Source: Capitulum mitella (lineage: Eukaryota > Arthropoda > Thecostraca > Pollicipedomorpha > Pollicipedidae). From it: a stretch of 64,000 nucleotides of DNA. Positions 48,740 to 60,698 of this stretch are shown in pieces; the first letter of the stretch is position 1; every line of letters starts with the position of its first letter. The notes below the pieces were generated by a model. That model ran no database searches and had not been told where the DNA came from. It worked only from the letters and a program-made list of their open reading frames with translations. The stretch lies in assembly GCA_030062745.1 (NCBI GenBank), contig CP099841.1:17597063-17661062 (forward strand), read 5' to 3'. A program made the translations under genes and the position numbers.

Positions 48740-50340
48740 CAATCTAATGAAGCATTTCGCAACTTTTTCAGACGGCGACACTAGTCAGTATGTAAATGCA
48801 AGCTACACAACGATTTCCTCGTCTTGTCAAGGAAATCCTCCCCTGAAAGTTCGAGGGCTCCCTAAAAATAGTGTGGGCAACCTCAAAAGCTTCAGGATTC
48901 CACAGCACACTACAATAGGTCCTCTGGACGAATTCAGAGAGATCCTCGAGAGGAATCCATTGGGCTCTCCTCCGGCCTTAGGGACTCTCCTGAAACGTTC
49001 TTAGGAAACCCTTCAATCAGAAGAAGGTTTTTGAATCAACGAGGAAATGGTTGAGGGTCCATGAGTAATGTCTGATGTCCTCTGAAAATACCAAGGATTC
49101 TCTCAAAAGCTCGAGGAGTCAAAAAGCTACCCTGGGCTCTGGATGAACTTAAGGAATGATCCTCTCCTAGGTCTGAAGGTTCGTTCTTGAATTCGTCTCG
49201 AAGATTCATTGACTTTTCTATGATATTATCAAATTTTTGAGAGGTTCCGAACATTCAGAAAAGGAGCTTCGAACCGGAAGAAGCTGTTTGAGAGGACCTC
49301 TGAAAATATCAAGGGGCCTGTCGAAATGGTTGAGAGCGTTTACACAAAACTCAAAAAGGCCCTTCAAACTAGTTTAAGGAAGGGCCCTCCCTCCTTAAGG
49401 CCCGAAGGATCCCTTTGGAACAGATTTCTTCAGAATCCTTGAAACGAAACCCTTGAAATCGTGTAGAGGAGTCTTGATATTTTCAGATGGCACCTCAGGC
49501 GTCAACGGAAGTATACACCGGACGAGGAAAGGCTTGAGGTCCCTCTGAAAATATCAACGACCCCTGAAAAGACCGAGGGCCCCACAGAATAAAATCCCAG
49601 AGCCCTTCAGATGAATACAAGGAACGACCCTGCAAGATCTGAGGAGTCCTCACTGAGTTCCTCTCAAGGGCTCATTGGCGTTTTTGTGCGGAGGTCAAAC
49701 ATTTCAGAGGCCTTTTGGTATTTCGAACGGTCTCTGAAAAACGTTCGGGATAGGGATTTTGAACCGGATGAGGAAATGTCTGATGCGCCTCTGAAAACAT
49801 TAATGGGCATTTCAAAACACCTGAGAGTCCACTAAAATCCGATGGATCCTTAAAAAAGGAAAGGACCTCCGTGGCGTTCGAGGGACCCTCCATAGATCCA
49901 TTCGAAATGCCGTTGATATTTCCAGAGGCACCTCGTGTATTCTGGAAAAGGTGGACTGGACGAGTAAATGCCACTGAAATGCTTGTGGACCCGATAAACC
50001 TTCGAGGGGGAATCTAGTACTTTCCGGGGGCTTACATTCGGAAATGGAGATTTAAGCCGGACGAAAAAAATGTTTAGGGGCCCTCTAAACAAGCCAAAAT
50101 CCCTCTCAAAAATCATAAGGATTCCACGAGAAATTCCAATAAGCCCTCAAGACGAATTCAAGGAGGGCCCCTACGACCACGGGGAGGACTCGTCTTGAAT
50201 TTATCTGAAGGGCTCATTGTAATTTTTGTGGGCCCTCAACTCTGAGTGAGCCCTCGATCATCGTATTTTCAGAGTAACTCTTAACAATGCCCTAGCGTTG
50301 CTCAACAATTTTTTCTTAAAAATTTAGGGGTTTTCCGGAA
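48740..50340. repeat. Degenerate long tandem array, ~220-290 bp units
   Basis: The phrase CCTCTGAAAATATCAA and variants recur at about 49079, 49299, 49543, 49786 and 50081. Each is preceded by CCGGACGAGGAAA-like or GAACCGGATGAGGAAA-like sequence and followed by CTCGAGG/CCGAGGGCCC-like sequence. AAGGAACGACCCT-type blocks recur once per unit. Units are strongly diverged, indicating an old array. No gene. Confidence 0.7.
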
Positions 50341-50362
50341 ACATCAAGGGCCTTCTCCGTAA

Positions 50363-50660
50363 CCCGGCACCGCCTGGCGTGTCTTTGCACCCGCGAGCGA
50401 CCGCCCGGGTGTAAGCATCCGATCTGAACCGGTCTACCACCAATCGATAGCACTGAGTCTTGCGATTCAGAAAATACTGTTAGCCCTGGTCACTTGACTG
50501 ATGACGTCACAGGCCACATAAAACGCATAACACGACGTCGAAAAACTGACATCGGCTTAAAAATCACATCATCGGCAACGCTGGTCTTAGAATCTTCAAC
50601 TGGGCATCAAACGAAAGATCGCAATCTTTTGAATCAGAACCGTGCCAAAATGCAAAACAA
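50363..50660 (+). mobile_element. Family B TTAA MITE copy 3, truncated
   Basis: GTAA then CCCGGCACCGCCTGGCGTG and about 300 bp of family B left half (TCTGAACCGGTCTACCACC, CTGATGACGTCACAGG, CAACTGGGCATCAAACG). Similarity ends near 50660, before the LINE remnant. The right half is absent. Confidence 0.7.
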
Positions 50661-51137
50661 TTCGGACGTTTCAAGGCATAAAATCGGAAAATTCACAACG
50701 CAGAAAACGAACTTGGAATACAAACAAATGTGCGAAGGCCATCCAAAACATGCACACAAAGAGGACCACCGACAAACTGGAACCATACCAATTCCACCAA
50801 TAAAAATTAAGCGCAAAAATGAATTTGAAGCTTCTCCATCAATACACGACCGATGGAGATCACGGAAATCCAAGATATGATGTGCGACAACTCGGGCATG
50901 TTGTCATGACCAGAAAGTTGTTTCAGAACTGAACAACAGATAACGTTTATCACAAAGCCCCTGCCTATAAATAGCCCAGAACCTTCGAATGTCACCCACT
51001 CGCTGGGCCTCCTCAACCCCTCAAATCACGACCCCGAGGCTGAGGTGATGATCTGCTGCGGTCCGAAGAACCGCTCCGCTGAGACTCGTCCGTGCCAGCC
51101 ACGGCCGAAACTCGCTCAGATGACGAGCAAGCCCAAT

Positions 51138-52575
51138 ATGGAAGTGCTGAAAATATGCTCAATGAACTGTAGAGGCCTTGCAGACTGGAAAAAACGGACA
51201 GAATGTATTTAATTTGCTACCACAAAATGATTATAACATAGCCTTGTTTCAGGACCTTCATTGCGGAAATGGTAAGGAACATGCTTTCGGAAACAGTTGG
51301 GGCAGGGACATCCTAGTGGCTCCATTTAGTGGTAACTCTAGACGGACAGCGATCCTAACGGGACACAATGAAGCAAAATTCAGCGACACTCCGATAACTT
51401 ATGATAGAAACCCCATGATCACTATAACGATCACAAACGGTGAATTCAGAATGGTTAATGCTAGCATCTTTGCTTCAAATAAGGATTCACCAAAGTTCTT
51501 TGAGGCAATTTGTCATTTCCTAGATAATTTACACGATGATAATCCAATCATTCTACGCGGAGACTGGAATTCAGTTCTCAGCGCAGAGTTAGCCTCTTAT
51601 AACTACATCAGACAAAATCATATCAACGCTTATCGTAAAGTAATCAGGATGATGAACGACTGGCGACTGACTGACATTTTTCGAGAGAGGAACGGAACGA
51701 CAAAACGATACACATGGCGGGTGAAGAGGCCTGTTATTAAACAAACTAGATCAGACCCCTCCAGTTTCCGAAACTTTGGAAGGGTCCATAGTTAAGGTAG
51801 GCATATGTGCTGCTTATCGGACAGATCATTTAATGATAACACTGGATGTGAGACTGACAGAAACTCTAAGGGGAAGAGGTCTATTCAGATTTAATGTATC
51901 ACTGCTAGAAGACAGTGCATATGTGAACAAGATGAAACGTACAAATCAGGACACAGTGTCTCAATATGCAGTCCCATGTACAACAAAAACTTCCTGGACA
52001 GCTGCTTGCAGGGCAACGAAATGCTCCTTGAGTTACAGCTAATTATCAGTGACTCGTTTTTCTATGAGACGTTGTTAATCATGGGAACAGAAACAGCAGC
52101 ATATGCTATACGTAAACGCAGTAAAAATAGGCGACTGGAACGTAACATACACGAGGAGACAGCTGGGTTAGAGAAACACATGAATTTAAATCCCACAGAA
52201 TGCCTAGCTGGATGAATAGAAGAAAGGAAAAAGAATCTGGAAGCATTGAGATACACTTACATTACAAAAAATTGATACCATCTACAGCAAAATGGTATGA
52301 ATATTCGGAGAAGTCGACTGGATATTTTTCGGGCCTGGAAAAAAGAAACTATCTGAACAAGCTCATTCCTGCCTTATCTAGCGATGACGGACGAGACATT
52401 AACGACCAGGAAGGTATACTTAAGTTTCTTACCGAGCACTTTCGCAGTGTTTAAAAGGAAAAATAGCAAAACACCTGGGAGTGATGGTTTTCCAGCTGAT
52501 TTTTTCAAATATTTCTGGAAGGAGTTGGAATGCTTCATATATCGCGGTATACCCACTTCCAATTATCTGAGTTGA
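51138..52575 (+). mobile_element. Degenerate L1/Tx1-like LINE, 3'-truncated
   Basis: From ATG at 51138 the frame reads MEVLKICSMNCRGLADW, the start of an APE-type endonuclease. It then shifts near 51200 into NVFNLLPQNDYNIALFQDLH. The endonuclease ILRGDWNSVL follows at about 51550 and YTWRV at about 51710. Another shift leads to AAYRTDHLMITLDV and RGRGLFRFNVSLLEDSAYV, a signature of L1-clade ORF2. At 52460-52560, NSKTPGSDGFPADFFKYFW is the beginning of the reverse transcriptase fingers, after which the element stops. At least three frame changes and stops; inactive. Most of the RT and the 3' end are missing. Confidence 0.8.
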
Positions 52576-52619
52576 TTATATTTTAGTATGTTTATGATTT
52601 GATTTATGATATGATATGA

Positions 52620-53050
52620 TTTACCTGTTTATGACCGTCGCGATATAGCGTATGAGTGTATGTATGACTGGGACCTGGGGATGCCCCGACTATTGGATCA
52701 TACGGCGTCCGCGCCGTGATATCGGACGGTATGCACGCGGACATTTAGGCCGCGTGCATACCGCACCAGCACCGAGACCCGACCTGACATCGACCTGAAC
52801 CCTGAAACAGAAGTACATACTGTAACACACTGTCCTAAGTAATATATCTTCCGTTTTTCCATTTTGAAAATAAGTGCCAAAAAGCTGCACAAGCCACGTT
52901 TTTACTTTTAACATTTACCTGATCATGTGAAAAGACCTTAGGTCAACTCAATATTTTTGTATGCTTGGCGACATACTTGCCTACACATCCATACCAAGTT
53001 TTAAGTTCTATATTAAAAACCACCTATTGTCTATTATATCCATCATGCCC
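52620..53050 (+). mobile_element. Interrupted fragment of family C
   Basis: GTCGCGATATAGCGTATG matches GCTATCGCGATATAGGGTAC of copy 1. After a 120-bp foreign block the family resumes with CCCGACCTGACATCGACCTG and continues through ACATACTTGCCTACACATCC. Ends not preserved. Confidence 0.5.
52727..52763. repeat. Perfect 14-bp hairpin
   Basis: CGGTATGCACGCGG (52727-52740), nine-base loop, CCGCGTGCATACCG (52750-52763). It lies in the block that interrupts the family C fragment. No U-run follows, so it is not a bacterial-type terminator. It is probably the core of a small palindromic insertion. Confidence 0.85.
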
Positions 53051-53333
53051 TTCCTAAAAAGTAGGTCACAAAGTCGCGTTTACACGTTTACGCTCGCCTC
53101 GTCCGAAAGATGCATGACTGACGTCATTGATACCTTGTAAGCAATTTTCTATGGGAAACTGCAGTAACTGCTTGAACTGTGCTATCTTGAACTCAAACGC
53201 CTAGCCCCCTCGATCCGGACCTGCGTCACCTTGATTTGCCAAACCTTTACCATTTTATTTTTGTTTTATATTTGATCCCAATGGTTTGGGATCGGAGTAC
53301 TAACCATTATTTAATATTTTCTTATTCAGGTAC

Positions 53334-53346
<13 letters not shown>

Positions 53347-53389
<43 letters not shown>
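53347..53389. repeat. (TA)n microsatellite
   Basis: About 43 bp of TA dinucleotide preceded by TACA repeats. Confidence 0.97.
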
Positions 53390-53394
<5 letters not shown>

Positions 53395-53459
53395 GCCATT
53401 ATTTGGTTAATTATTTCATTCTAGCATGCTTTCGGGTCAGAGTATGCGCTAACTAAGGT

Positions 53460-53645
53460 TGTACGGACTGATCGCTGAGTTTAACGTCTAGACATGAACA
53501 ACACGGTCAGGCGGGATCTCGCTCAGTGTCTCCGGTGTCAGGTACCAAGTGACCTGAGGGAGAAATAACGAGCGCTGAGACGACTCGAACCCACCTTGCC
53601 AAGGTGGGCAGCAGTACAGACGCTCTACCAACTGAGCTACCGACA
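53460..53645 (-). mobile_element. tRNA-derived SINE (candidate)
   Basis: On the minus strand GGTAGCTCAGTTGGTAGAGC (about 53642-53623) is a canonical RNA polymerase III A box with a paired D-stem. GGTTCGAGTCG (about 53591-53581) is a B box. The T-stem and acceptor stem do not pair well, and a CCCACCTT-GGC-AAGGTGGG hairpin sits where the anticodon/variable region should be. It is therefore not an intact tRNA. About 120 bp of non-tRNA sequence follows (GAGACACTGAGCGAGATCCC). Fits a tRNA-headed SINE. The 3' end is uncertain. Confidence 0.6.
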
Positions 53646-53818
53646 AGACCTAAACTGCTTTATCAAATGTATAGCCATCATATCTGATATACGCGATACG
53701 GATAATCAAATGGACCAATTTCCTTTGAAACCTTAGCGCGTTGGGCGAACAATGCCGAGTGAACCCCAGCGATATGTCCAGAATCCTAAATAAACTTTGA
53801 ACTTTATATCGGTTTTAA

Positions 53819-54905
53819 CCATATTCCCATACCCATAACCCATGGACATATTCCTGTATGGGGGCAGATGTTTAATCGGCCCCGCTTGAGACCTCGAGGA
53901 CTGCCGAGGACTGCCCGTCCGACTTCATCGCGGAAAAAAAAACGATAATCAGTTTGGCATGGAGTAAATTACATTTCCGTAAAACTGAGCTTTGAAAGTA
54001 GTTCGTGGCTGATACAGGGGGCAACAAGGTCAGAAAGGAGGTACTGTTTGGCTTCTACCCCGATCTTTATGCCGCGAATTTGGCGTAATTTGCATGAATC
54101 GAAAGATAATTGATAGATATTTCTCTTGGCCCACATATTCAAAATTCTTTGCAAAATCATGACGTTTGCAGGGTTTTGGAAATGCGAGGAATACTTTCCT
54201 TGAAAGCTGAATTAATATATACGTTTAATGCATTTCTATTTAGTCTGTATTAATCACTTTACATTTAACAAGTAAACACTATATTACACCGAGTTTAATG
54301 TTGGCATGGGTGGAGTCAGGGGCATGAAAAAGGGAACCTGTCATGGTCGCATTTTCATCACATCAACTTCTGACTTCAAAGTTACATGAAATGACAATGG
54401 ACTCATCCTATAGCGTTTGAACACAATTCCAGTCATTTTACGCTACAGCCACCTCAAGACAAGATCTTAATCTTGTTTATAACTCATGATATACAGTACG
54501 CGCACAGACATACATGTCATAGTTTCGTGACCTGACCGAAGTGCTGAGTCGCATATGTTTCAGTTTTTCATTTTGAAAATGATCGTCGAACATGTTCACA
54601 TAAGACCAGTTCTGATTCTGTTGTATGCTATATGCCTATACACAAAGTTCTAAGCTCTATCATCAAACTCTGTTCTGGCAACCATTTTCTTCTACATTCA
54701 ACAGCTCTAAGAATGGCCCAGGTACCTCTCGAAAACTTAACCTGACTCCACGTCAATTTAAAATAAAGTTATGAAAACTTTACAACTGCGTCAAAAGAAT
54801 ACGCAAGAAAAATTGCTAATGTCCGTCAAGCTGCTTTGCAAATCCTAGAAATGGCGAGTGAAAAACCGGAGCGGGCTTCTCAAGTCCCGCCACCCAGGAA
54901 ATGGG
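53819..54905 (+). mobile_element. TTAA-flanked piggyBac-like MITE, family C copy 3
   Basis: TTAA (53815-53818) then CCATATTCCCATACCC; right end ACCCAGGAAATGGG then TTAA (54906-54909). The interior aligns with family C, with a short local duplication GAGGACTGCC at 53893-53915. Length 1087 bp. Confidence 0.75.
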
Positions 54906-55118
54906 TTAACCGGAAACGACGCGAGGCATACAGAAAAACTGCCACTTTCAGCAACTTGACAATCATCAATGTAGGATGGTAAAATCAACGGCTTTTCGAC
55001 TGATAAGTTTGTTGTTTTTGTTTTTGCTTCTTGCTTCGTTATGGTATACAGCAGGTGTGATAGCGCCCGCAACGACGGCTGATTCCTGACGGTTGTGGAT
55101 GTACAGAAAAATGTACAT

Positions 55119-55147
55119 GCCCTTGTACATAAAAGATGTACAAGGGC
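55119..55147. repeat. 12-bp perfect hairpin
   Basis: GCCCTTGTACAT, loop AAAAG, ATGTACAAGGGC. It lies about 140 bp beyond the 3' end of the minus-strand exon at 55288. Not followed by a T-run in either direction. Confidence 0.8.
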
Positions 55148-55287
55148 TTGCTGGGTCGGCGCGATCCCAAAATATCTCGAATAAATTGTTTGCTCCTGCG
55201 GCTAGGGACTGTGTACAGCACTGGTGGCCGGAGCCGGGCCAACTGGGTGAAGGGGCAGCCGATGGCTTCATGAGAGATCGTGCTTAC

Positions 55288-55514
55288 CGGGTCTGGCGGA
55301 TCAGCCGACGCAGACGCCGCCGCATGGGGGCCACTGCCGCCAGCGGCACGAAGCGTGGGTGACGGGCCAGTAGGTGGGCCGGCACGTGCTGGAACGTGCG
55401 ATTGCCGACAGCGCAGACTGTCTGGAGGTCGGCCTGACCCCGCACTGAGCCGCGGCCAGCGCAGGGCGGCGGGGCGACGGCGCTCGTCCGATGCGCCGAC
55501 ACCAGCGACATCAC
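55288..55514 (-). CDS. Candidate coding exon (75 codons + 2 nt), unrecognised
   Basis: GC-rich minus-strand block between a good acceptor (GCCTTTCCAG, AG at 55516-55515) and a donor (ACCCG/GTAAGCA at 55288/55287). It is open in the frame VMSLVSAHRTSAVAPPP ... VGNRTFQHVPAHLLARHPRF ... MRRRLRRLIRQTR. If not spliced, the same frame ends at the TAA inside the donor, so it could also be a terminal exon. The C-terminal Arg-rich helix and the well-formed hydrophobic pattern before it suggest a real protein segment, but I recognise no family. The acceptor phase (0) is compatible with the donor phase of the exon at 61391. Confidence 0.5.
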
Positions 55515-56567
55515 CTGGAAAGGCGTTCTGTGCCGGTGACAGGACAACTGCCGCGGCCACCCTGCACACACGGCGTGGACAGAGCTCTCAGCAGTACGGC
55601 CTTCACACACGGCTGGCCAGCTCTCAGCGGGATGATGGTCAAAATATCACGGTCTTATTAATGAATCAATCATTCCTGAGGCCTAGCGGCACCCGCAGCT
55701 TATAACCATTTGATTGTAAATACTCTTCACAACCAACAGACCAATTCCATCTCTCAAAGAGCAATCAACATCCCACAGCTGAGCAGCGATATCACAGATA
55801 TGGTTGCAATGGCGCATGCGACACGGATGCCTATAATACAAGACTACAGGCTGCTGACTAGTGGCTAGCTAGCTGGAGGCGATTAGTTACAGCAGCGCTA
55901 GATAACGTCTCACCAGCTAGCGAAAAGTAAAAAATCGACGTTTCTGTCCTGACAGAAAATGTCGCAGTTATGTTTAATTCTCAGAGTCTTAATGTTCACA
56001 GATGAATACTCTTACACGCATACGAGTCTTTGCATCGTTACTCACATGGCTGTTATGAACGGGAAAGAAGGCGAGTTCAATAATGTTTGGTTACCTACAG
56101 CATTACCGCTTTTCCAGGCCGAAATGTCTTATTCCGTTATTCCCGTACATAGTGCGCTGACTTTGTCTTCATCGGCCTAAGGATGTCACCCAAAACTATT
56201 AGGCTGAAGAATTCGAACGGATTTTTGTTTTTGTTTCGCAAGTTGCCAAAGTACCTTAGGCAGCAGATATTCCTTCCATGTGCATTGTTCCTTCTACCAT
56301 TTCTTTCATCCTGCTGTCTTCTTCCCTCTGCCATTTACGAGAGGCTCCTCTGTGCTGAGTGGAACCGATACTGACTTCCTCTTTATTTACGCTCTCTTCT
56401 ATATTGTTCACTTGGTGACGGGAACGAACTTTTACTCTGCCAGCAACATCGTTTTCATATTCCAGACTGTTTCTTCTGCATCGTTCCTAGGGCCCTCATC
56501 AGTCACATCAGCAATATTCTCCGGAGTCAGGACGACTATACTAACTTCATCACCACTATCCCAGCAC
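55515..56567. other. No recognised gene
   Basis: GC-rich sequence just upstream (minus sense) of the 55288 exon grades into AT-rich DNA. Short CTAGCTAGC-type palindromic runs lie at 55858-55872. No further exon is evident. Confidence 0.45.
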
Positions 56568-57205
56568 CAGTAATGGGCACGGTTCCGCTAATCCGCTGAC
56601 CGCTCATTAGCAAAGCTAACTTTTTCGTTAGCGGATTAGCTTTTTGTTAATTCTGAAAACCGTTAGGGGACCAATTAGCTTTCGCTGAATTTAGTTCCGC
56701 TTACTTTAAGTCCGCTCACATTTTTTTGCCAATAAAGTAAAGTTTAAGAGCCAATCACATCTGTCTGTTCCTGTCTGTTGTGAGCGTGTCTGCAACAGTC
56801 AGTATGACATACCGTAGACTGACTACGTGTAAACACAAGATGTGACTGGTCGACGCAACAGCAGCTAAGCCACACTGTGCAATTCTGCAGTTCTTTACAT
56901 CACCAGAAAGTCCATTTCATGCACTTTGCAAACATGGCGCCTTCAGGTCCCAGAAAAGCCTAGTTTTTTTAACAAAAGAACGCTATACAAAGCCTTGCGT
57001 TCGACAGCGCTAGGCGGCATGCCGACAGAACCAAACCAAATCTAAATTCATACAGTAAAAATAAGCGGTTAACGGTTATCGTTGCCTTCCGCTAAATTTT
57101 CGGCGGTTAAACAGTTAAGCGTTATCGAAGGTAGCTTTTGAGTCAGCGGATTAGTCGTTATCAAAGTTAACTTTCCGGCTTTTCGGTTAGCTGTGCCCAC
57201 CATTG
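56568..57205. mobile_element. hAT-like MITE
   Basis: Termini CAGTAATGGGCAC (56568) and GTGCCCACCATTG (57193-57205). Flanks CCCAGCAC (56560-56567) and CCTAACAC (57206-57213) match at 6 of 8 bases, fitting an aged 8-bp target duplication. Subterminal AATCCGCTGA...AGCGGATTAG repeats in opposite orientation are typical of hAT MITEs. 638 bp, no transposase. Confidence 0.75.
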
Positions 57206-57787
57206 CCTAACACTATATTCCGCATCGACGATGTCCGATGCCTCCTGAACAGTCGAACACTATTTCTATCGCAAAATTTCAGTACTCATTGGCTTGAAAT
57301 CCGACGGGAAGCGTCTGGTCACGTGACGCTGTGACGTGTCGGCCATCGACAGTCGGGTAAAATGAATCTAAGATCGTATGCGCCTGAGGCGACGTGTGGA
57401 AAATGATCGGAACACCACGCGGAGCTGGTGCCCGCTACAGACGAAACTAGTTAGGGGGTATGGACACGAAGAGGAGGCAAAGTTCACGTCCACAGGGGGA
57501 ACAGGCTTGTGGGAGTGGGGTGCTGGGGTCAGAATAGCCCTTACTACATTCCTACTCAAAAGTGCTGTGAAAAAACGACGTTAGCAGGATTGCGATCGAA
57601 TGTTGGGCGCGATAGAGTTTACAGCTACAGCAATTAATTTTCTCAATCAGAAAGGAACATTGTTCCATTCACAAAACATTGAAAAATGTCCGGTTCTTTT
57701 TAACGCGTCCCAAGGCCGCTAGGTTTGAATTCGCTGACACATGTTTCTACGACCTTTTCTGATAGGCTGGGCTCCAAATTTCGGGAC

Positions 57788-59020
57788 GATGTCGCCTTCC
57801 TCAGATCTCGAAGACTACACATCCCATTTCATCACAGCAAGCGGTAATCAGTTTGCCATGACGTCCACTACATTCTATTAAAAAGAGGTTTTCAAAATTC
57901 TGAAAAAGATGGATATTCGAGGGGTAAGAAATCGGAAATTGGGGGATATTTTTGGATTTGTTATAACTCTGTTGTTTATGGACTGATTTTGATGGCATTG
58001 GCATGAATCGAGATATTATGAATGGGACTTTTGCCATAGGTCCAAACATTTAAAATTTTGGGAAAATTCAGAGGGTTTCATGGGTTTCAAAAATAGGAAA
58101 ATTAGTTTTTCAAAAACCGAATTAACAAAAAAGTCAAAAACACTTCTTTAGCTTCTGCTAGTCATGTTATGCCGAAAAGTACAAGTCGTATTACAGTGTT
58201 TGTGCCATGCTAGCAAAGGTGGTGCCAGGGACAAGAAAAAGAGGAAACTGTTTTGGTTACATGCTCTTCAGACCATCCTGCGACCTTTGACCTGAAATGA
58301 CTTCCAAGATCATTCCAAGATCATTCCAAGATTTACAAGATCATTCCAAGTGATTTAATCACTTGGAATGATCTTGTGTGCATTTCGTATTATTTGAAAA
58401 CGTTCTCAATCATTTTAATTCACTCTATTTCTAAAATTCCATTTTACGGCAGCTGTGATATAGGGTCCGCGTACTGACATTTAGGTCATAGCTCCGTAAC
58501 CCGACCTGACATCAAGCTGAAACTTGGTACGCAAGTAGAGGACAGCTTTCACATCAAGCTGAAACTTGGCACGCAAGTAGAGGACAGCCTTCTACGTCAT
58601 ATGAATTCAGGGTGTGGCATTTCAAGGAATGGTGTCAAAATTACTACTATGAAACCAAATTTCCACTTTTGACCTTGACCTTACCTTGCAAAGTGACCTC
58701 AGATGTACAAAATTATATTTGCATATTGCCCAATTATTTGCCTATACATTCATGCAAAATTTTAAGTTTTATCTTAAAAAGCCTGTTTTTGGCAGACACT
58801 TTCCTCTTACCTTAAACAGGGCCCAAAATGGCGCGAGGTGCCTCCAAAAACGTTACCTGGCTCCACCCCTGAGCAAAAAAGAATTACAAAATTTTGTCAC
58901 AGTTCGCAGAAAGGATAGCTAGGAACAGCCACCAAGTTTTGTGAAGCTGCGTTAAAAACCCTAGAACTGGCAAGTGAAAAACCCAAAGGGGGCGGATTCA
59001 ACCCCCTGCCGGGAATAGAG
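57788..59020 (+). mobile_element. Family C TTAA MITE copy 4, left end degraded
   Basis: From CAGATCTCGAAGACTAC onward the sequence follows family C copy 1 closely to CCTGCCGGGAATAGAG before TTAA (59021-59024). A local triplication of the AAGATCATTCC unit occurs at 58310-58350, and a roughly 50-bp duplication of CAAGCTGAAACTTGG occurs at 58514-58570. The left CCC end is not recognisable. Confidence 0.7.
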
Positions 59021-59024
59021 TTAA

Positions 59025-60435
59025 AGTCGGGGCAAACTTCAGCTTGGTTAGTTGAATGATTATTATCAGCATCACTACTGTACGGGTTGCAGTTAATTAC
59101 TGCAAATTGTTCACTATACCTAGCTCGCCTCTGGAACGAAATACCATGGATCATAATCAGGAATTGGTGCTGGTCAACGGAAATACAACTTGGACAAATT
59201 TCACACTGCTAAGAGCAATCCCCCATACATATCAAAGGAAACATTCATCTGAGCAAACTCAAAGCAGCAACAGTTTTTGGAACAAAACGAACAACCAGCG
59301 CTTCTAAACTACCAAATGGCGATGGCAGAAGAAACAGGGTTAACACAAGAGAGGGAATGAAAATGCGTAATGATAAGTGACGTCGGGAGCGAGATGGGGT
59401 ATTGCCATGGGCGCTCAGTTGACACGGCGACGCTATACATCGTTCTTCCCCTGCCCATTTTCAGGGTCTAGTGCCGCCCATTTTCAAGGCCTAGTACCGT
59501 CCATTCTTTATAAACGTATTAAATATGGGGGCTGCGTTAAAATAATAAAAATATCGATGTTCCACAATTCGATCCGGTCTACATATCACTGATCTGGCGA
59601 GCCCTGAAAAGTCAACGAAAATCGCGTCTCCATAGCATTTCATTCTGTCAAACATAAAGCTGAAGCATTCATAACTTAACCCTCGCCGGGCAGGGGAGGG
59701 GGGAGGGGGCGTGGATGCCGCCCTCCAAGCAGTGTTTCAGACAGTAAAACGTAAAATACAGTAAAACGTCGCGCGACAGCGCCGTGAAATCTGGCATAGC
59801 TGCCGATTAATTAAGTGCACATCTTTTGAAGCAAGTGATCCCAGATCATATCATGTTACGGAGCCATGACGTCATTACTGAAGGCTTTCAGAGCAATTTT
59901 TGCGAAATTTACGAATGTTCCCGTACCTTGCGTATATCCGCCGTCCTCGAATAAAAACATCATATGATGATTTTCACTTTGTAACACACATAATTCAATA
60001 CAGTTCAGAAGCAATGGTCTGTTTACTTTGAAGGGGGCTTTAGCTTTTGATGTTATCGCTGACGTGAGTACATTTTGTTTATGTCCATCGCCCAAAAACG
60101 TGAATTTCAGTATTACTAGAGCATGCAACATTTAAAAAAATGGTATTTTAACATGGGACTCTTATAAATACCCCTATTTCATGAGTTTGCCAGCCTACGC
60201 AGGCGATGGACGTCAATCAGGAACAAAAGTGCTGTCTCTATGTCCGGTTATAAAACATTTATGCTTAACAAGAGAACACAACATGGCCCGACATCTTGCC
60301 TATCTTGCGCACTGCCCAGCCTTTTTATTTTAATTTTGACTACTTCTTACCAAAATACTAGCTACCTTACCGGGCACAACCACGGCATCGTACGCCTGGC
60401 CACCACGATGTGCTTGATCCATGGCCACAGCTAGC
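59025..60435. other. No recognised gene
   Basis: Contains unpaired TTAA-element-like ends: CAGGG before TTAA at about 59335-59343 and CCCTCGCCGGGCAGGGG after TTAA at about 59678. These may be remnants of another element, but boundaries do not pair convincingly. ATTTTCAGGGTCTAGTGCC / ATTTTCAAGGCCTAGTACC is a 28-bp tandem repeat at about 59456-59505. Confidence 0.4.
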
Positions 60436-60439
60436 TTAA

Positions 60440-60698
60440 CCCGCGCCCGACTGTCGGTCGGCGCCATGCACGTCCGAGTAGAACTCGAAAGTGGGCTCAT
60501 TTTTAGTTTTGGATAGTGTGCAAACCATTTACGCCCTATATATCTTGTCTCATAGCCACCTGCAGGATACCGAGGAACGGCCTGGATCTCAAGAGTTGCG
60601 ACTAATATACTCTAGATAAAGGTACCAGCGGACAGGTAAAAGTTCGCAGATGCCACGCAGGCGGTCAGCACCCTCCCCCCCCCCCAGTCGCGGGCGGG
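60440..60698 (+). mobile_element. Family A TTAA MITE, 259-bp internal-deletion derivative
   Basis: TTAA (60436-60439) then CCCGCGCCCGACTGTCGG; right end AGTCGCGGGCGGG then TTAA (60699-60702). It keeps the left 200 bp of family A (TTTACGCCCTATATATC, CCTGGATCTCAAGAG) joined directly to the C/G-rich right terminus. An exact TTAA duplication on both sides makes it the best-preserved insertion of the window. Confidence 0.85.

Noticed and set aside
53581..53645. Functional tRNA gene
   Set aside because: A and B boxes are present, but the acceptor and T stems do not pair and the anticodon arm is disrupted. A SINE fits better.
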